Assembly: GCA_943735955.1 (NCBI GenBank)
Contig: OX030970.1
Span: 5,261,869 to 5,325,868, forward strand
Length of the DNA stretch: 64,000 bases
Origin: Piscicola geometra
Taxonomy: Eukaryota; Annelida; Clitellata; Hirudinida; Piscicolidae
Reading direction: 5' to 3'
Below are positions 1 to 11,396 of this stretch, piece after piece. Made by a program: the position numbers and the translations under genes. The first letter of the stretch is position 1; every line of letters starts with the position of its first letter. The notes below the pieces were generated by a model. The model ran no database searches. It saw only the letters and a list, made by a program, of their open reading frames with translations, and was not told the DNA's origin.

Positions 1-480
1 TAGAAAAAGGTTGAACAAGAGATAATTTAAAAGATATAAAGTAGTGGTCAGTAAAGTGGAGTGGAATAGATTTTAAATCATTAATTTTGCTATACTTAGA
101 AGAAATTACAAAGTCAAGTGCATGAGTAGGAAAATTACAGTTTTGAGATAAATTAAAAAGAGAAATAATTTCAAAAAACTTAGCAACATTGAAATCAGAA
201 GGTTTATAAGTAGAGATATTAAAGTCTCCAAGAATAAAAAATGGACAAGATAAAGAATAAAGGAATTCAGAGAGATTATGAAAATCATCTAAAAATTGAG
301 GTAAGGAACTGTTAGGAGGTCTATGGATAGCAACTAAATTAAATTTAAAAGAAGAAAGTTTTACAATAGTATAAAGACATTCAAAGGATAAAAAGTGAAC
401 AGAAGAGTCAACAGGGCGATGAAGCAGATTCATGCCAAGTTTCAGTTGAAATAAAAATGTCTAAAGAGTTAGAAGTAATT
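1..480 (-). mobile_element. Non-LTR retrotransposon endonuclease remnant (runs off the left edge)
   Basis: Read on the minus strand, this stretch gives the ordered motifs of an apurinic-like endonuclease of jockey/CR1/L2-type LINEs: STETW near 440-470, an IHRPPN block near 315-340, ILGDFNI near 225-245, a PTHALDFVI block near 115-145 and a final TDHYFISF near 25-50. One frameshift near 425-430 separates the STETW part from the rest. The element continues beyond position 1, so the reverse transcriptase is not visible here. It is inactive as seen. The order and spacing of the motifs, not a database match, support the call; the exact clade is not resolved. Confidence 0.8.
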
Positions 481-560
481 AGATCAATTAATCAATCAAT
501 CACTAATGATTTGTATAGCGTCCTTTACTAAGTGAACAAAAGCGCTCAGCCATCACGTCT
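481..560 (-). repeat. LINE/SINE 3'-tail signature with ATTGATTG repeats
   Basis: A run of tcaatcaat repeats is followed by AGCGTCC and AAAGCGCT blocks. Read on the minus strand this is the 3' end (GCGCT..., then GATT repeats) shared by several elements in this window. Confidence 0.55.
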
Positions 561-1340
561 TTAACAAGTACGCTTTCAGGCCTCGACGGAAAGTTATGAG
601 TGACTTAGTTGAAGTTGGAGAAGAAGGTAAAGAATTCCACGTTTAGCAAAAGAGTGTTTAACTGGAAAACGAAAAGAACGCTTAAAGGTAGATGATCTTA
701 GACCAGATTTAGGGGGTTGTTTAATTAGATTTTAAAAATAAATTGGAGCATTACAGTTATGAATTTTAAACATATTTAGGCATATTTTAATTTTTGGATC
801 AGAGATATAGAGTGACTTGTTATTAAGTGATCTTGTGTTTTGGAGGCCAAGCTTTAAATTAGTATTTTTAGAGATAATATTATTGCAGTTAAATTAACTA
901 TTAATATCATTATTTTTCATTAATATTATTATCAGAATTTTTATAAGTTAATTTATAAGATTTTTTTAAATAATAGAGTTTAATTTATAATTCAATTGTG
1001 TATTAGTAGTTTTATATAGGTTAGGATTAGGGTTAGAGAGAATAAGTTTTTCATTTTTTTTATAATGTCGAATAAATTTATGGTCTAAGATCTGTAAATT
1101 AAAAGCCCTTTGTCTTACACCACTTTTAGGAAGTTTAGCGAAAAAAGAGAGTTCAATGAAAAACTCCTAGAATACATAATAGAATGGAAATTAAGAAAAA
1201 AAAGCATGTATAAAAAAATTTAAATTAAAAAAAATACTATTCCACTCATAAAAACCGTCAAGCCATCAGCAATACTACGTTCAAAACAGCAACAACTGAG
1301 CGCCATGCCGCCATGATGGACGCTAAACCAAAAGACATCG
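561..1340. other. AT-rich spacer with decayed repeat sequence, no gene seen
   Basis: No open frame with protein-like composition. Positions about 590-670 resemble a stretch at 11,690-11,800 inside the hAT element (a guanine-rich 'attcca...tttag' block), so a shared, decayed LINE/SINE 3' region is likely. The rest is A/T-rich and unremarkable. Confidence 0.5.
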
Positions 1341-1495
1341 TCGTCATCATTCGACAGAAACTGCCATTACCAAAGTCTTTTCAGAAATCCTTAGGGCAGC
1401 AGATGACGGTGAGCTTACATTGTTAGTTTTGCTTGATCTATCGGCAGCTTTCGATCTGGTAGATCATGCAACACTGCTCCGAAGACTGAACATTT
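1341..1495 (+). pseudogene. Reverse-transcriptase fragment (motif A)
   Basis: One open stretch encodes the N-terminal palm region of a LINE reverse transcriptase: a STETAITKV start, then VLLDLSAAFDLVDH, the motif A aspartate region, and LLRRLNI. This arrangement is typical of CR1/L2/jockey-type elements. It stops abruptly at the TTGGTTAGCAG start of the following repeat, so it has been truncated or interrupted. No other catalytic motif is nearby in the same frame. Confidence 0.8.
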
Positions 1496-2126
1496 TGGTT
1501 AGCAGCTGCCATCTTGGCAGCCGCTTTAACCGTTTAATAATTTTGTTAAATAGTTTGTCTTCTGATTCAATAATTTAATTTTTTCAAACTTCAAATAATA
1601 ATAATAATTATTATTCATATCTTTTATTGTTTTCTGGTTCTTAAAATTTGCCAAATCTTGCTCTCGGAATTAAAAACTTTAACCAATAACTGTCTAACGG
1701 ACTACAATAAAAACCTTTTTTAAAAGGAAGAAGTGCCAAGGCCTCAAATTGAGCACCAGTGCACAGCATGCAAGCACCCACTGGCTACCTACTTCACAAG
1801 GCAGTTGAGCTCTGCAGATGAAGGACAGACTGTCAGAACGAATCTTCTACACATGACTATGTTTATGTCTATTATCTATTGAAAACTGGTCTAACTCAAT
1901 GTCTTTAAAATTGAATCCAGTAAAATTTTAACTTATTTTTTTGATAAAAATTATAAACTAATTAATGATTCATGTGATTTTTCCTCTCATACTATTGTTC
2001 CAACTAATCATAGTTGTAGCTTAGGATTTATTTCTGACTCAAAGCTAACCTTATCAAACCAAATTCGATTTGTTCCTAAATCTTGCTATTTTCATCTCAG
2101 ACGTATTAGACAATTATTACCTTACT
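1496..2126 (+). mobile_element. TTGGTTAGCAG repeat family, copy 1 (LINE-derived, no tail)
   Basis: Begins with the TTGGTTAGCAGCTGCC...GGCAGCCGC hairpin-like head shared with copies at 2,247, 9,040 and (inverted) 45,925. A 140-bp internal block starting GAAGAAGTGCCAAGG is present once. The distal part (about 1,880-2,126) encodes a decayed LINE reverse-transcriptase C-terminal region (LGFISDSKLTLS...FHLRRIRQLLPYL). It ends where the 20-bp minisatellite begins. Confidence 0.7.
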
Positions 2127-2238
2127 TATTTTATTAAACACAATATAATTTTATTAAATACAATATAATTTTATTAAATACAATATAATTTTATTAAACA
2201 CAATATAATTTTATTAAATACAATATAATTTTATTAAA
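2127..2238 (+). repeat. 20-bp minisatellite, left part
   Basis: About five copies of ATTAAATACAATATAATTTT, with ACACA variants. It is the same unit as the long array at 2,995-3,825; the two are separated by a retroelement. Confidence 0.9.
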
Positions 2239-2994
2239 TTGAGATCTTTGGTTAGCAGCTGCCATCTTGGCAGCCGCTTTAACCGTAATGATTTTGTTAA
2301 ATAGTTTGTCTTCTTATCTAATAATTTAGTTTTTTTTAATTTCAAATAATTATAGTAATTATAATTTATATCTTTTCTTGTTTTCTGGTTTTAAATTTAT
2401 CTTGCTCTCGGAATCAAAATCCTCAACCAATAACTGTCTAACGGACTACAATAAAAACTGATTTTAAAAGGAAGAAGTGCCAAGGCCTCAAATTGAGCAC
2501 TAATGCACAGTTTGCAAGAACCCACTGGCTACCTACTTCACAAGGCAGATGAGCTCTGCAGATGAAGGACAGACTGTTAGAACGAATCTTCAATACATGA
2601 CTGTGTTTATGAAGAAGTGCCAGGGCCTCAATTTGAACACCAGTGCACAGCTTGCAAGCACCCACTGGCTACTTACTTCACAAGGCTAATGAGCTCTGCA
2701 GATGAAGGACAGACTGTCAGAACGAATCTTCTACACATGACTGTTTATATCTATTATCTATTGAAACTGATGTATTAGAGTCTAATTAGACAATTATTAC
2801 CTTACTTAGATGACCTTTCTTTAAAGATGTCCATATATTTAAAACTTATCACCTCCTTATTTAACTACTTCTATATCATTATTTACTTTTCGTACGGATC
2901 TGAAGACATATCTGTTTAACAAATTCATTTACCAGCGCTCTTGAATTTGAGGAAAGAGCGCTATAGAAATTGATTTGATTGATTGATTGATTGA
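2239..2994 (+). mobile_element. TTGGTTAGCAG repeat family, copy 2 (deleted subfamily)
   Basis: Full head (from about 2,247) to tail: head hairpin, a tandemly duplicated 140-bp block (about 2,473-2,614 and 2,612-2,755), then a reverse-transcriptase remnant with an internal deletion joining 'tttaaagatgt' to 'ccatatattt', then a CTYLFN-type end and the tail AAAGAGCGCTATAGAAATTG followed by GATT repeats. The same duplication and deletion occur in the copy at 41,001-45,925, so they define a non-autonomous subfamily. It sits inside the 20-bp array. Confidence 0.8.
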
Positions 2995-3825
2995 AATACA
3001 ATATAATTTTATTAAATACAATATAATTTTATTAAATACAATATAATTTTATTAAATACAATATAATTTTATTAAATACAATATAATTTTATTAAATACA
3101 ATATAATTTTATTAAATACAATATAATTTTATTAAATACAATATAATTTTATTAAATACAATATAATTTTATTAAATACAATATAATTTTATTAAATACA
3201 ATATAATTTTATTAAATACAATATAATTTTATTAAATACAATATAATTTTATTAAATACAATATAATTTTATTAAATACAATATAATTTTATTAAATACA
3301 ATATAATTTTATTAAATACAATATAATTTTATTAAATACAATATAATTTTATTAAATACAATATAATTTTATTAAATACAATATAATTTTATTAAATACA
3401 ATATAATTTTATTAAATACAATATAATTTTATTAAATACAATATAATTTTATTAAATACAATATAATTTTATTAAATACAATATAATTTTATTAAATACA
3501 ATATAATTTTATTAAATACAATATAAATTTATTAAATACAATATAATTTTATTAAATACAATATAATTTTATTAAATACAATATAATTTTATTAAATACA
3601 ATATAATTTTATTAAATACAATATAATTTTATTAAATACAATATAATTTTATTAAATACAATATAATTTTATTGAATACAATATAATTTTATTAAATACA
3701 ATATAATTTTATTAAATACAATATAATTTTATTAAATACAATATAATTTTATTAAATACAATATAATTTTATTAACTACAATATAATTTTATTAAATACA
3801 ATATAATTATATTAAATACAATAAT
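2995..3825 (+). repeat. 20-bp minisatellite, main array (about 41 copies)
   Basis: Units ATTAAATACAATATAATTTT are nearly identical over 830 bp, with isolated single-base changes near 3,525, 3,674 and 3,776. High homogeneity suggests recent expansion. Confidence 0.95.
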
Positions 3826-4059
3826 TTCACCTCATGGAAATAAGTCTTCTAGCTTGGGAACCCAGTAGCTCAAGATGGAATTTTTTAGTGTTCATATTTA
3901 AGGTACAACAAACTTGTGTATATTTATTTATTTATTTTTAAGTTTGAGTGTACATAACTAGATAAAGTATCAATATAATGGCTGGATAAAATTACATTTA
4001 AATTATTCTTCTGCAATTGAGCTATGTGGCTACGTTTAAAATCGTTCCGTCTTGTGCAA

Positions 4060-4415
4060 CTTCTCCTATAGGCTTTTCCTCAAAGTTTTAATCTTTCATT
4101 ATGTAAAGCAAACCGTCATGTTGAACACGGTCGAAAGCTTTTTTAAAGTTTCTTAAGTTGTGGTAGATCTCGCGTTGGTGTTGCAGGTGTTTTCTGTGAT
4201 CACCCTGCGGTTGAAGATCTGCTTCACAGTGCTTCGCCCAGCACTGAATTCAATCTGTTCTTCAGCTAGAATTTCTTCAACGTTGTTTTTCAATATGTTA
4301 AGGATTATCCGGAGCATTACTTTGCCAGGATGGCTGATGAGACTGATGGTGCGGTAGTTTTCAGAGTTTGATGTTACCCTTTTAAGGTATAGGATTATCA
4401 GCGATAGTTCAAGTT
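4060..4415 (-). pseudogene. RTE-like reverse-transcriptase fragment
   Basis: The minus strand reads NYRTISLISHPGKVMLRIIL, then a block ending ILAEEQIEFSAGRSTVKQIF. That is the conserved NYR(T/P)ISL...SxxxK...EQxGFRxGRST region before motif A of LINE reverse transcriptases of the endonuclease-reverse-transcriptase type. Frame breaks follow near 4,150. No endonuclease or catalytic FADD is present, so it is a dead fragment. Confidence 0.75.
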
Positions 4416-5049
4416 CATAATAAACTGTGGAGAAATTGTATTACAATTGTTTCATGTTATTTCCCATTTACTTCCTTTCACGCAATCAGCACACTTTATC
4501 GGGACTACTATGCTTTAATTTATCATGGGATCAGTCCCGAATACAAAGAAGTTTTTACTTTTTTCAATTTACTAAAAAATGTTTGCATCTTTCAACGCAA
4601 AAAAAATATAATATGCAAAAAATTATTTGATTTACATAATATACAAGAAATTAATCTTTATTTACATAATAGACAGAAATTTTTTTTATTTACACAATAA
4701 TAATTAAAACATTTTTAAAATGCAACTTTTGAAGGTTAGTGGCAAACTTCGCAATAACTTATTCGATGAGTTGTTTCTTGTTTTCTTAAACGAATTTACG
4801 ATGAATTCTCAACCATGTTATTATTCGCCGAAGAGAACTAAATGAACGTTCAACAGTGCTGGCAGTGCAGCCATGGAGGGCAGAGCAGGGTGGGCCAGGT
4901 GGGCCACGGCCCACCCAATACTTAGAGCTAATGGGCCAACTGATAATCATTTGGGAAACTGTTTAAAGTACAACACTATTCGAGGCTCTAACTTATAAAA
5001 TTTGTTGAACTATTTTATTAGAAACTAATTTTTTTAAACTAATTTTTTA
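4416..5049. other. AT-rich spacer with a GGGCC-rich inverted stretch
   Basis: No gene seen. Around 4,891-4,925 there is CAGGGTGGGCCAGGTGGGCC followed by GGCCCACCCA, a local inverted repeat that could be the terminal repeat of the hAT whose C-terminus lies at 5,050-5,310. I do not see the partner end. Confidence 0.4.
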
Positions 5050-5310
5050 ACTAAACCCTTGTTGCCTGGTTTAACGATGCCGATGTGAGACGTGACACTC
5101 ACAAAACCATTTATTCAGCAGTGGCAACCCTGGTCATGCTTCCTAGCACCACTTCGTCATGTGAACGTTCGTTTTTCGGACTGCGACCACTAAAACGTAT
5201 TTACGATCGACAATGGGACAGGAAAGACTGAATTCAATCATGATGTCAAATGTGCACCTTGACTTGATGGACAGTATTAACATTGTGGCGAATGAAGTCT
5301 CCACAGAAAA
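5050..5310 (+). pseudogene. hAT transposase C-terminal (dimerisation) fragment
   Basis: The plus strand encodes a VATLVMLPSTTSSCERSF block followed by a LRPLKRIY stretch and, one frame over, TMGQERLNSIMM. This is the hATC dimerisation signature (SCERSFS..L...K..LR..M.Q.RL) of ZMYM-like hAT transposases. A frameshift near 5,200 separates the two parts. Only the last ~85 residues remain. Confidence 0.8.
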
Positions 5311-5927
5311 AAGTCTCTAGGATGAAGTCTCCACAGAATGAAGTCTCCATAGAAGGAAGTCTCCTAGGATGAAGTCTCCACATACCATAGAATTCAATGC
5401 AAGCACGAACTTACCTGAATCCTAGTGAAGACTGACAAACAAAGGTGGAAGATTTGCTATCAAGAAAAGCTGCTTGATGTGCCTCTTTCGTTGTGCCGGG
5501 AGGGAGTGAATCAAGTGGAATTTGCAAGAAAATGAAGACAATGGAGTTTTGATGGGAGTCAACCATGGCTGAATTACTTGCTCTTATGTTTTATTACCGT
5601 AAAACAACATGTATTAGGCGCACTTTTATTGCTCTTTTTTTAATCTCAAAAGTATTCCAATGATTTATAGGTTTTTTAAGGGTGGACATTCCCGATCTGA
5701 CTTCCGAGTTCTCGTTTTCCAATCCTCGTTTTTTTATATTAAGCATTGAAAAGACAGATGCGTTTCATACAAAGTGTCTTCACGTCGCCAACAATGTTAA
5801 TTGTTTCCCAATAGAAAAAAGAACAATTAAAATCAGTATGCAGCTCTGAACTGAACCATGACAACGATCAGAATTATGTGTTGAAATGACGGAATCAAGA
5901 GCAGTGCTTCCAAGAGCCTGCCTCCCT
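5311..5927. other. Spacer with a short 'aagtctcc' repeat
   Basis: Positions 5,295-5,390 hold about five imperfect copies of a GATGAAGTCTCCACAGAA-like unit. Beyond this I see no gene. Confidence 0.5.
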
Positions 5928-6046
5928 TCCTGCCTCACTTCCTGCCTCACTTCCTGCCTCACTTCCTGCCTCACTTCCTGCCTCACTTCCTGCCTCACTT
6001 ACTGCATCACTTACTGCCTCACTTCCTGCCTCACTTCCTGCCTCAC
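5928..6046 (-). repeat. 12-bp minisatellite carrying a splice-donor core
   Basis: About ten copies of CTTCCTGCCTCA (plus strand); on the minus strand the unit is GAAGTGAGGCAG and contains GTGAGG. The array begins directly at the donor of the minus-strand exon 6,047-6,215. Confidence 0.9.
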
Positions 6047-6290
6047 TTCCTGCTGAAGCCTGCTCTCATCTGCTCCTTTGCCTTCTGCAGCAGGAACTCC
6101 TCAGCAGCCCTGTCCGCCAACTCTTGCTGCCTCCTCATTGCTGAGGCTTTCTTCCTCGACTGTCTCTCCTTCTCCACCTTCCTTCCTACCACCCTGCCCA
6201 TGTTCCACTCTGTATCTGTGTATATGTTTGTGCGTGTGTGTGTGTGTTTGTGTATGTGTGTGTGTGTGTGTGTCTGAGTGTGTATGTACT

Positions 6291-6332
<42 letters not shown>

Positions 6333-7022
6333 CACCAACAGGCGCCCTTAAGGCAGTGGAAGAGGCAGAAGGCTGTACATAAGAAGGCGAAGAGAACACT
6401 TGAAATGATGAAGGGAGTGCCTGCATAGTCTGTGTGTGTAAGTATGTGTGCGTGTGTGTGCGTGTTTGTGGGTTTGTGTGTGTGTGTTTGTGTGTGTGTG
6501 TGCTTGTGTGTGTGCTTGTGTGTGTGTGTGTGTGCTTGTGTGTGTTGTAATTCTGTATGAAGTCGTGAAGAGCCTTGACAGTCTCACATGAGAAGATCTT
6601 GAAGTACTTGTGTTCTGTGGGGTGTTTGGAATCTCTCATGTGAAATTGATTGTGTAGCACAACTGATATTTCAGCTTGAATTTGGACAAGTGATGGAGAA
6701 GTGAAGGGGTAATGGAGAGATGGAGGAGGGATGATGGAGCGATGAAGGGGTAATGGAAAGATAAAGGGGTAATGGAGAAATGAAGGGGTAATGGAGAGAT
6801 GAAGGGGTAATGGAGAGATAAAGGGGTAATGGAGAAATGAAGGGGTAATGGAGAGATGAAGGGGTAATGGAGAGATAAAAGAGAGATGATGGAGAGGTAG
6901 AGGAGGAATGATAGATAAGTGGGAAAGGGATGATAGGCGAAGGATGTGTGAGAGATTAATGAGTGGTTGTTCGATAGACCAACCCTTGAGAGTATCCAAC
7001 CAATGAGCATCCGCTGTTTTTT
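6047..7022 (-). CDS. Unidentified minus-strand gene, four small exons
   Basis: I do not recognise the protein. Phase-compatible exons on the minus strand are 7,022-6,984 ([10 protein letters not shown]), 6,674-6,553 ([15 protein letters not shown]...KALHDFIQ), 6,420-6,336 (Ser/Pro-rich, [14 protein letters not shown]) and 6,215-6,047 (a charged helix, [17 protein letters not shown]...[19 protein letters not shown]). Acceptors CAG/AAG and donors AAGG|GTTGGT, TTG|GTGCAT and GGAA|GTGAGG fit, and reading phase is kept throughout. The last exon looks like a coiled coil. Oddity: the exon ending at 6,553 has no GT after CATACAG, and no GT occurs before the next acceptor; the whole 6,999-6,043 frame stays open through the (CA)n tracts. 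So either one boundary is wrong, a donor is broken, or the repeat is translated. The gene continues past both ends of this set. Confidence 0.45.
6216..6335. repeat. (GT)n microsatellite intron
   Basis: Interrupted GT repeats fill the entire gap between two candidate exons. On the minus strand this is (CA)n running straight into the acceptor ACACAG. Confidence 0.85.
6421..6552. repeat. (GT)n microsatellite between candidate exons
   Basis: GT repeats with TTGTG and GCTTGTG interruptions occupy the whole interval. The minus strand contains no GT dinucleotide here, so no conventional donor exists in it. Confidence 0.85.
6690..6930. repeat. GGGGTAATGGAGA minisatellite
   Basis: Units of about 17-19 bp (AAGGGGTAATGGAGAGATG and variants) repeat about ten times. 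On the minus strand this is a pyrimidine-rich tract leading to the acceptor at 6,675. Confidence 0.85.
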
Positions 7023-7029
7023 CTGAGGA

Positions 7030-8590
7030 ATGATGGTGTGGTTGATGGTGGTGTGGTTGATGGTGGTGTGGTTGATGGTGGTGTTGTTGATGGTGGTGTG
7101 GTTGATGGTGGTGTGGTTGATGGTGGTGGGGTTGATGGTGGTGTGGTCGGTGGTTGTGTGGTTGATGGTGGTGGAGTTGATGGTGGTGGTGTAGTTGATG
7201 GTGGTAGGGTTGATGGTGGTATGGTTGATGGTGCTGTGGTTGATAGTGGTGTGGTTGGGGGTGGTGTGGTTGATGGTGGTGTGGTTGATGGTGGTAGGGT
7301 TGATGGTGGTGTGGTTGATGGTTGTGTGCTTGATGGTTGTGTGATTGGATGGTGGTGTTGTTGATGATGGTGTTGTTGATGGTGGTGTTGTTGATGATGG
7401 TGTTGTTGATGATGGTGTGGTTGGTGGGAGTGTGGTTGATGGGGGTGGAGTTGATGGTGGTGTGGTTGATGGTGGTGGAATTAATGGTGGTGTGGTTGAT
7501 GGTGGTGGGGTTGATGGTGGTGTGGTTGATGGTGGTGGGGTTGGTGGTGTTGTGGCTGCTGGTGGTGTGGCTGATGGTAGTAGGGTTAGATTGTGACGTG
7601 GTTGATGGTGGTGTGGTTGATGGTGGTGGGGTTAATGGTGGTGTGGTTGATGGTGGTGGAGTTGATGGTGGTGTGGTTGATGGTGGTGTGGTTGATAGTG
7701 GTGTGGTTGATGGTGCTGTGGTTGATGGTGGTGTAGTTGGGGGTGGTGTGGTTGATGGTGGTAGGGTTGATGGTGGTGTGGTTGATGGTTGTGTGCTTGA
7801 TGGTTGTGTGGTTGGATGGTGGTGTGATTGGATGGTGGTGTTGTTGATGATGGTGTTGTTGATGGTGGTGTTGTTGATGATGGTGTTGTTGATGATGGTG
7901 TGGTTGGTGGTGGTGTGGTTGATGGTGGTGGAGTTGATGGTGGTGTGGTTGATGGTGGTGGAGTTAATGGTGGTGTGGTTGATGGTGGTGGGGTTAATGG
8001 TGGTGTGGTTGATGGTGGTGGGGTTGATGGTGGTGTGGTTGATGGTGGTGGGGTTGGTGGTGGTGTGGCTGCTGGTGGTGGGGTTGATGGTGGTGTGGTT
8101 GATGGTGGTGTGGTTGATGGTGGTGTGGTTGGTGGTGGTGTGGCTGATGGTGGTGTGGTTGGGGGTGGTGTGGTTGATGGTGGTGTGGTTGATGGTGGTA
8201 GGGTTGATGGTGGTGTGGTTGATGGTTGTGTGCTTGATGGTTGTGTGGTTGGATGGTGGTGTGATTGGATGGTGGTGTTGTTGATGATGGTGTTGTTGAT
8301 GGTGGTGTTGTTGATGATGGTGTTGTTGATGATGGTGTGGTTGGTGGTGGTGTGGTTGATGGTGGTGGAGTTGATGGTGGTGTGGTTGATGGTGGTGGGG
8401 TTAATGGTGGTGTGGTTGATGGTGGTGGGGTTAATGGTGGTGTGGTTGATGGTGGTGGGGTTGATGGTGGTGTGGTTGATGGTGGTGGGGTTGGTGGTGG
8501 TGTGGCTGCTGGTGGTGGGGTTGATGGTGGTGGGGTTGATGGTGGTGTGGTTGATGGTGGTAGGGTTGATGGTGGTAGGGTTAGATTGTG
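7030..8590. repeat. GGTGGTGTGGTTGAT satellite with higher-order repeats
   Basis: A degenerate array of TGGTTGATGGTGG-type units. A marker block starting GTGATTGGATGGTGGTGTTG recurs near 7,341, 7,824 and 8,261, so about 440-480-bp segments were copied three times. The minus strand reads into the acceptor TCCTCAG of the exon at 7,022, 12 bases from the array. Long open frames on both strands are by-products of the triplet structure. Confidence 0.9.
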
Positions 8591-8700
8591 ATGTGCTCAA
8601 AAAGTGGATGGCAGCGAGAGAAAAAGGGAAGTAGTAGCTTTATTGAGAAAGAGTGCTACTATAGTTTGACACTAATGTAACAGAATTGGGATGTGTGTTC

Positions 8701-8901
8701 ATATAATGGTGATGATGAAGGTGATGATGATGGTGATGATGATGAAGAAGAAGAAGATGATGATGATGATGATGAAGAAGAAGAAGAAGATGATGATGAT
8801 GATGCTGAAAAGAAGAAGATGATGATGATGACAATGATGATGATGATAATGATGATGACGACGACGATGATGATGATGATAATGATGATGATGATGATGA
8901 T
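8701..8901. repeat. (GAT)n/(GAA)n microsatellite
   Basis: GATGAT with GAAGAA and GACGAC interruptions over 200 bp. Confidence 0.95.
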
Positions 8902-8902
8902 G

Positions 8903-9035
8903 GCGAGCGCGTTGGCTTAGATGGTAAAGTTGTTGGACCTGCAACTTAAAGGTCGTTAGTTCGAATCCCTGTTCAGCTAACCGTGAGTTATCATATACCT
9001 AGTGTATATCATGCGGTGTTTCACGACTTTTCACG
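8903..9035 (+). mobile_element. tRNA-derived SINE, copy 1
   Basis: The head has a pol III A box (TGGCTTAGATGG) and, about 45 bases on, a B box (AGTTCGAATCC), spaced as in a tRNA. It is followed by ATCATATACCTAGTGTATAT and a GCGGTGTTTC block that recur in the inverted copy near 15,300-15,548. It does not fold as a plain tRNA gene, so SINE is preferred. Confidence 0.75.
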
Positions 9036-9039
9036 AGTT

Positions 9040-9990
9040 TTTGGTTAGCAGCTGCTATCTTGGCAGCCGCTTTAAACGTTTAATGATTTTGTTAAATAGT
9101 TTGTCTTCTTATCTAATAATTTAGTTTTTTTAAACTTCAAATAATAATAATAACTATAATTTATATCTTTTCTTGTTTTTTAGTTTTAAATTTATCATGC
9201 TTCCGGAATTAAAATCTTCAACCAATAACTGTCTAACGGACTATAATAAAAACTTATTTTAAAAGGAAGAAGTGCCAAGGCCTCAAACTGAGCACCAGTG
9301 CACAGCTTGCAAGCACTCACTGGCTACCTACTTCACAAGGCAGATGAGCTCTGCAGATGAAGGACAGACTGTCAGAACGAATCCTCTTCACATGACTGTG
9401 TTTATTTCTATTATCTATTGAAAACTAGTCTAGCTCAATGTCTTCAAAATTGAATCCACCAAAATTTGAACTTATATATTTTGATTAAAATAGTAAACTA
9501 ATTAAGGATCCATGAAATTTTTCCTCTCATACTATTGTTCCATCTAATCATAGTCGTAGCTTAGGATTTATTTCTGACTCAAAACTAACTTTATCAAACA
9601 AAATTCTATCTGTTACTAAATCTTGCTCTTTTTATCTCAGACGTATCAGACAATTATTACCTTACTTAGATGACCCTTCTTTAAAGATGTTAGTCTTTGC
9701 ACTTTTTCTATCTCGAATTGACTATTGTAATTCACTCTATTATAATTTACTTGAAAGTACTTTAAAATCATTTTAATTATGCAGCTAGAATCGTTAGCCG
9801 TACTCCTATTTATCATCACATTATGCAGGTCCATATATTTGGAACTCATTACCTCATTATTTATCTACTTCTAAATCATTATTTACTTTTCGTAGGGATC
9901 TGAAGACATATCTGTTTAACAAATTCATTTACGAGCGCTCTTGAATTTGAGGAAAGAGCGCTATAAAAAGTGATTTGATTGATTGATTGA
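9040..9990 (+). mobile_element. TTGGTTAGCAG repeat family, copy 3 (less deleted LINE 3' end)
   Basis: Starts with the shared TTGGTTAGCAGCTGC head, has the 140-bp GAAGAAGTGCC block once, and continues into a LINE reverse-transcriptase C-terminal region ending with GAGCGCTATAAAAAGTG and a GATT-repeat tail. It retains about 150 bp of coding remnant absent from the 750-bp subfamily, which links the non-autonomous copies to a parent LINE. Confidence 0.8.
9426..9952 (+). pseudogene. LINE reverse-transcriptase C-terminal remnant
   Basis: In several frames: LGFISDSKLTLS, FHLRRIRQLLPYLDD, LVFALFLSRIDYCNSLYYNL, AARIVSRTP and finally IWNSLPHYLSTSKSLFTFRR with DLKTYLFNKF. This order (LG...D, FHLR.IRQLRP.L, SRLDYCN.L, AARI..., WN.LP, F...LK..LF) is the CR1/L2-type RT thumb and C-terminus. 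Frameshifts and stops show it is dead. Polymerase motifs A-C are absent. Confidence 0.85.
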
Positions 9991-10051
9991 TGGATTGATT
10001 ATGAGGTGTGAGGGGCGCCTCAGTTGCGTGCCTTGGCGCATTATAAATAGG

Positions 10052-10172
10052 CATGATGATGATGATGATGATGATGAAGATGATGATGAAATGATGATGA
10101 TGAAGATGATGATGATGATGAGGTTGATGATGATGATGATGATGAGGAGGATGATGATGATGATGAGGATTA
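10052..10172. repeat. (GAT)n microsatellite
   Basis: GATGATGAAGATGATG-type repeats, interrupted. Confidence 0.95.
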
Positions 10173-11301
<1,129 letters not shown>

Positions 11302-11396
11302 TAGGGTGGGAATAATGATAGGGTTGACAGGAATGAGAAAGCAATTGAAGGTAACGGCTTTCTTATAGTGCTACATCGACTACAGACACTCTATGT

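Noticed and set aside
1021..1040. TTAGGATTAGGGTTAGAG as a telomere-like repeat
   Set aside because: Only two or three imperfect units; no array.
6078..6428. Plus-strand 116-codon frame
   Set aside because: Runs through (GT)n as Cys-Val repeats; the opposite strand has a better, phase-consistent exon set.
8903..8975. Functional tRNA gene
   Set aside because: A and B boxes are present, but the flanks do not form an acceptor stem and the same tail recurs in another copy, so it is a SINE head.
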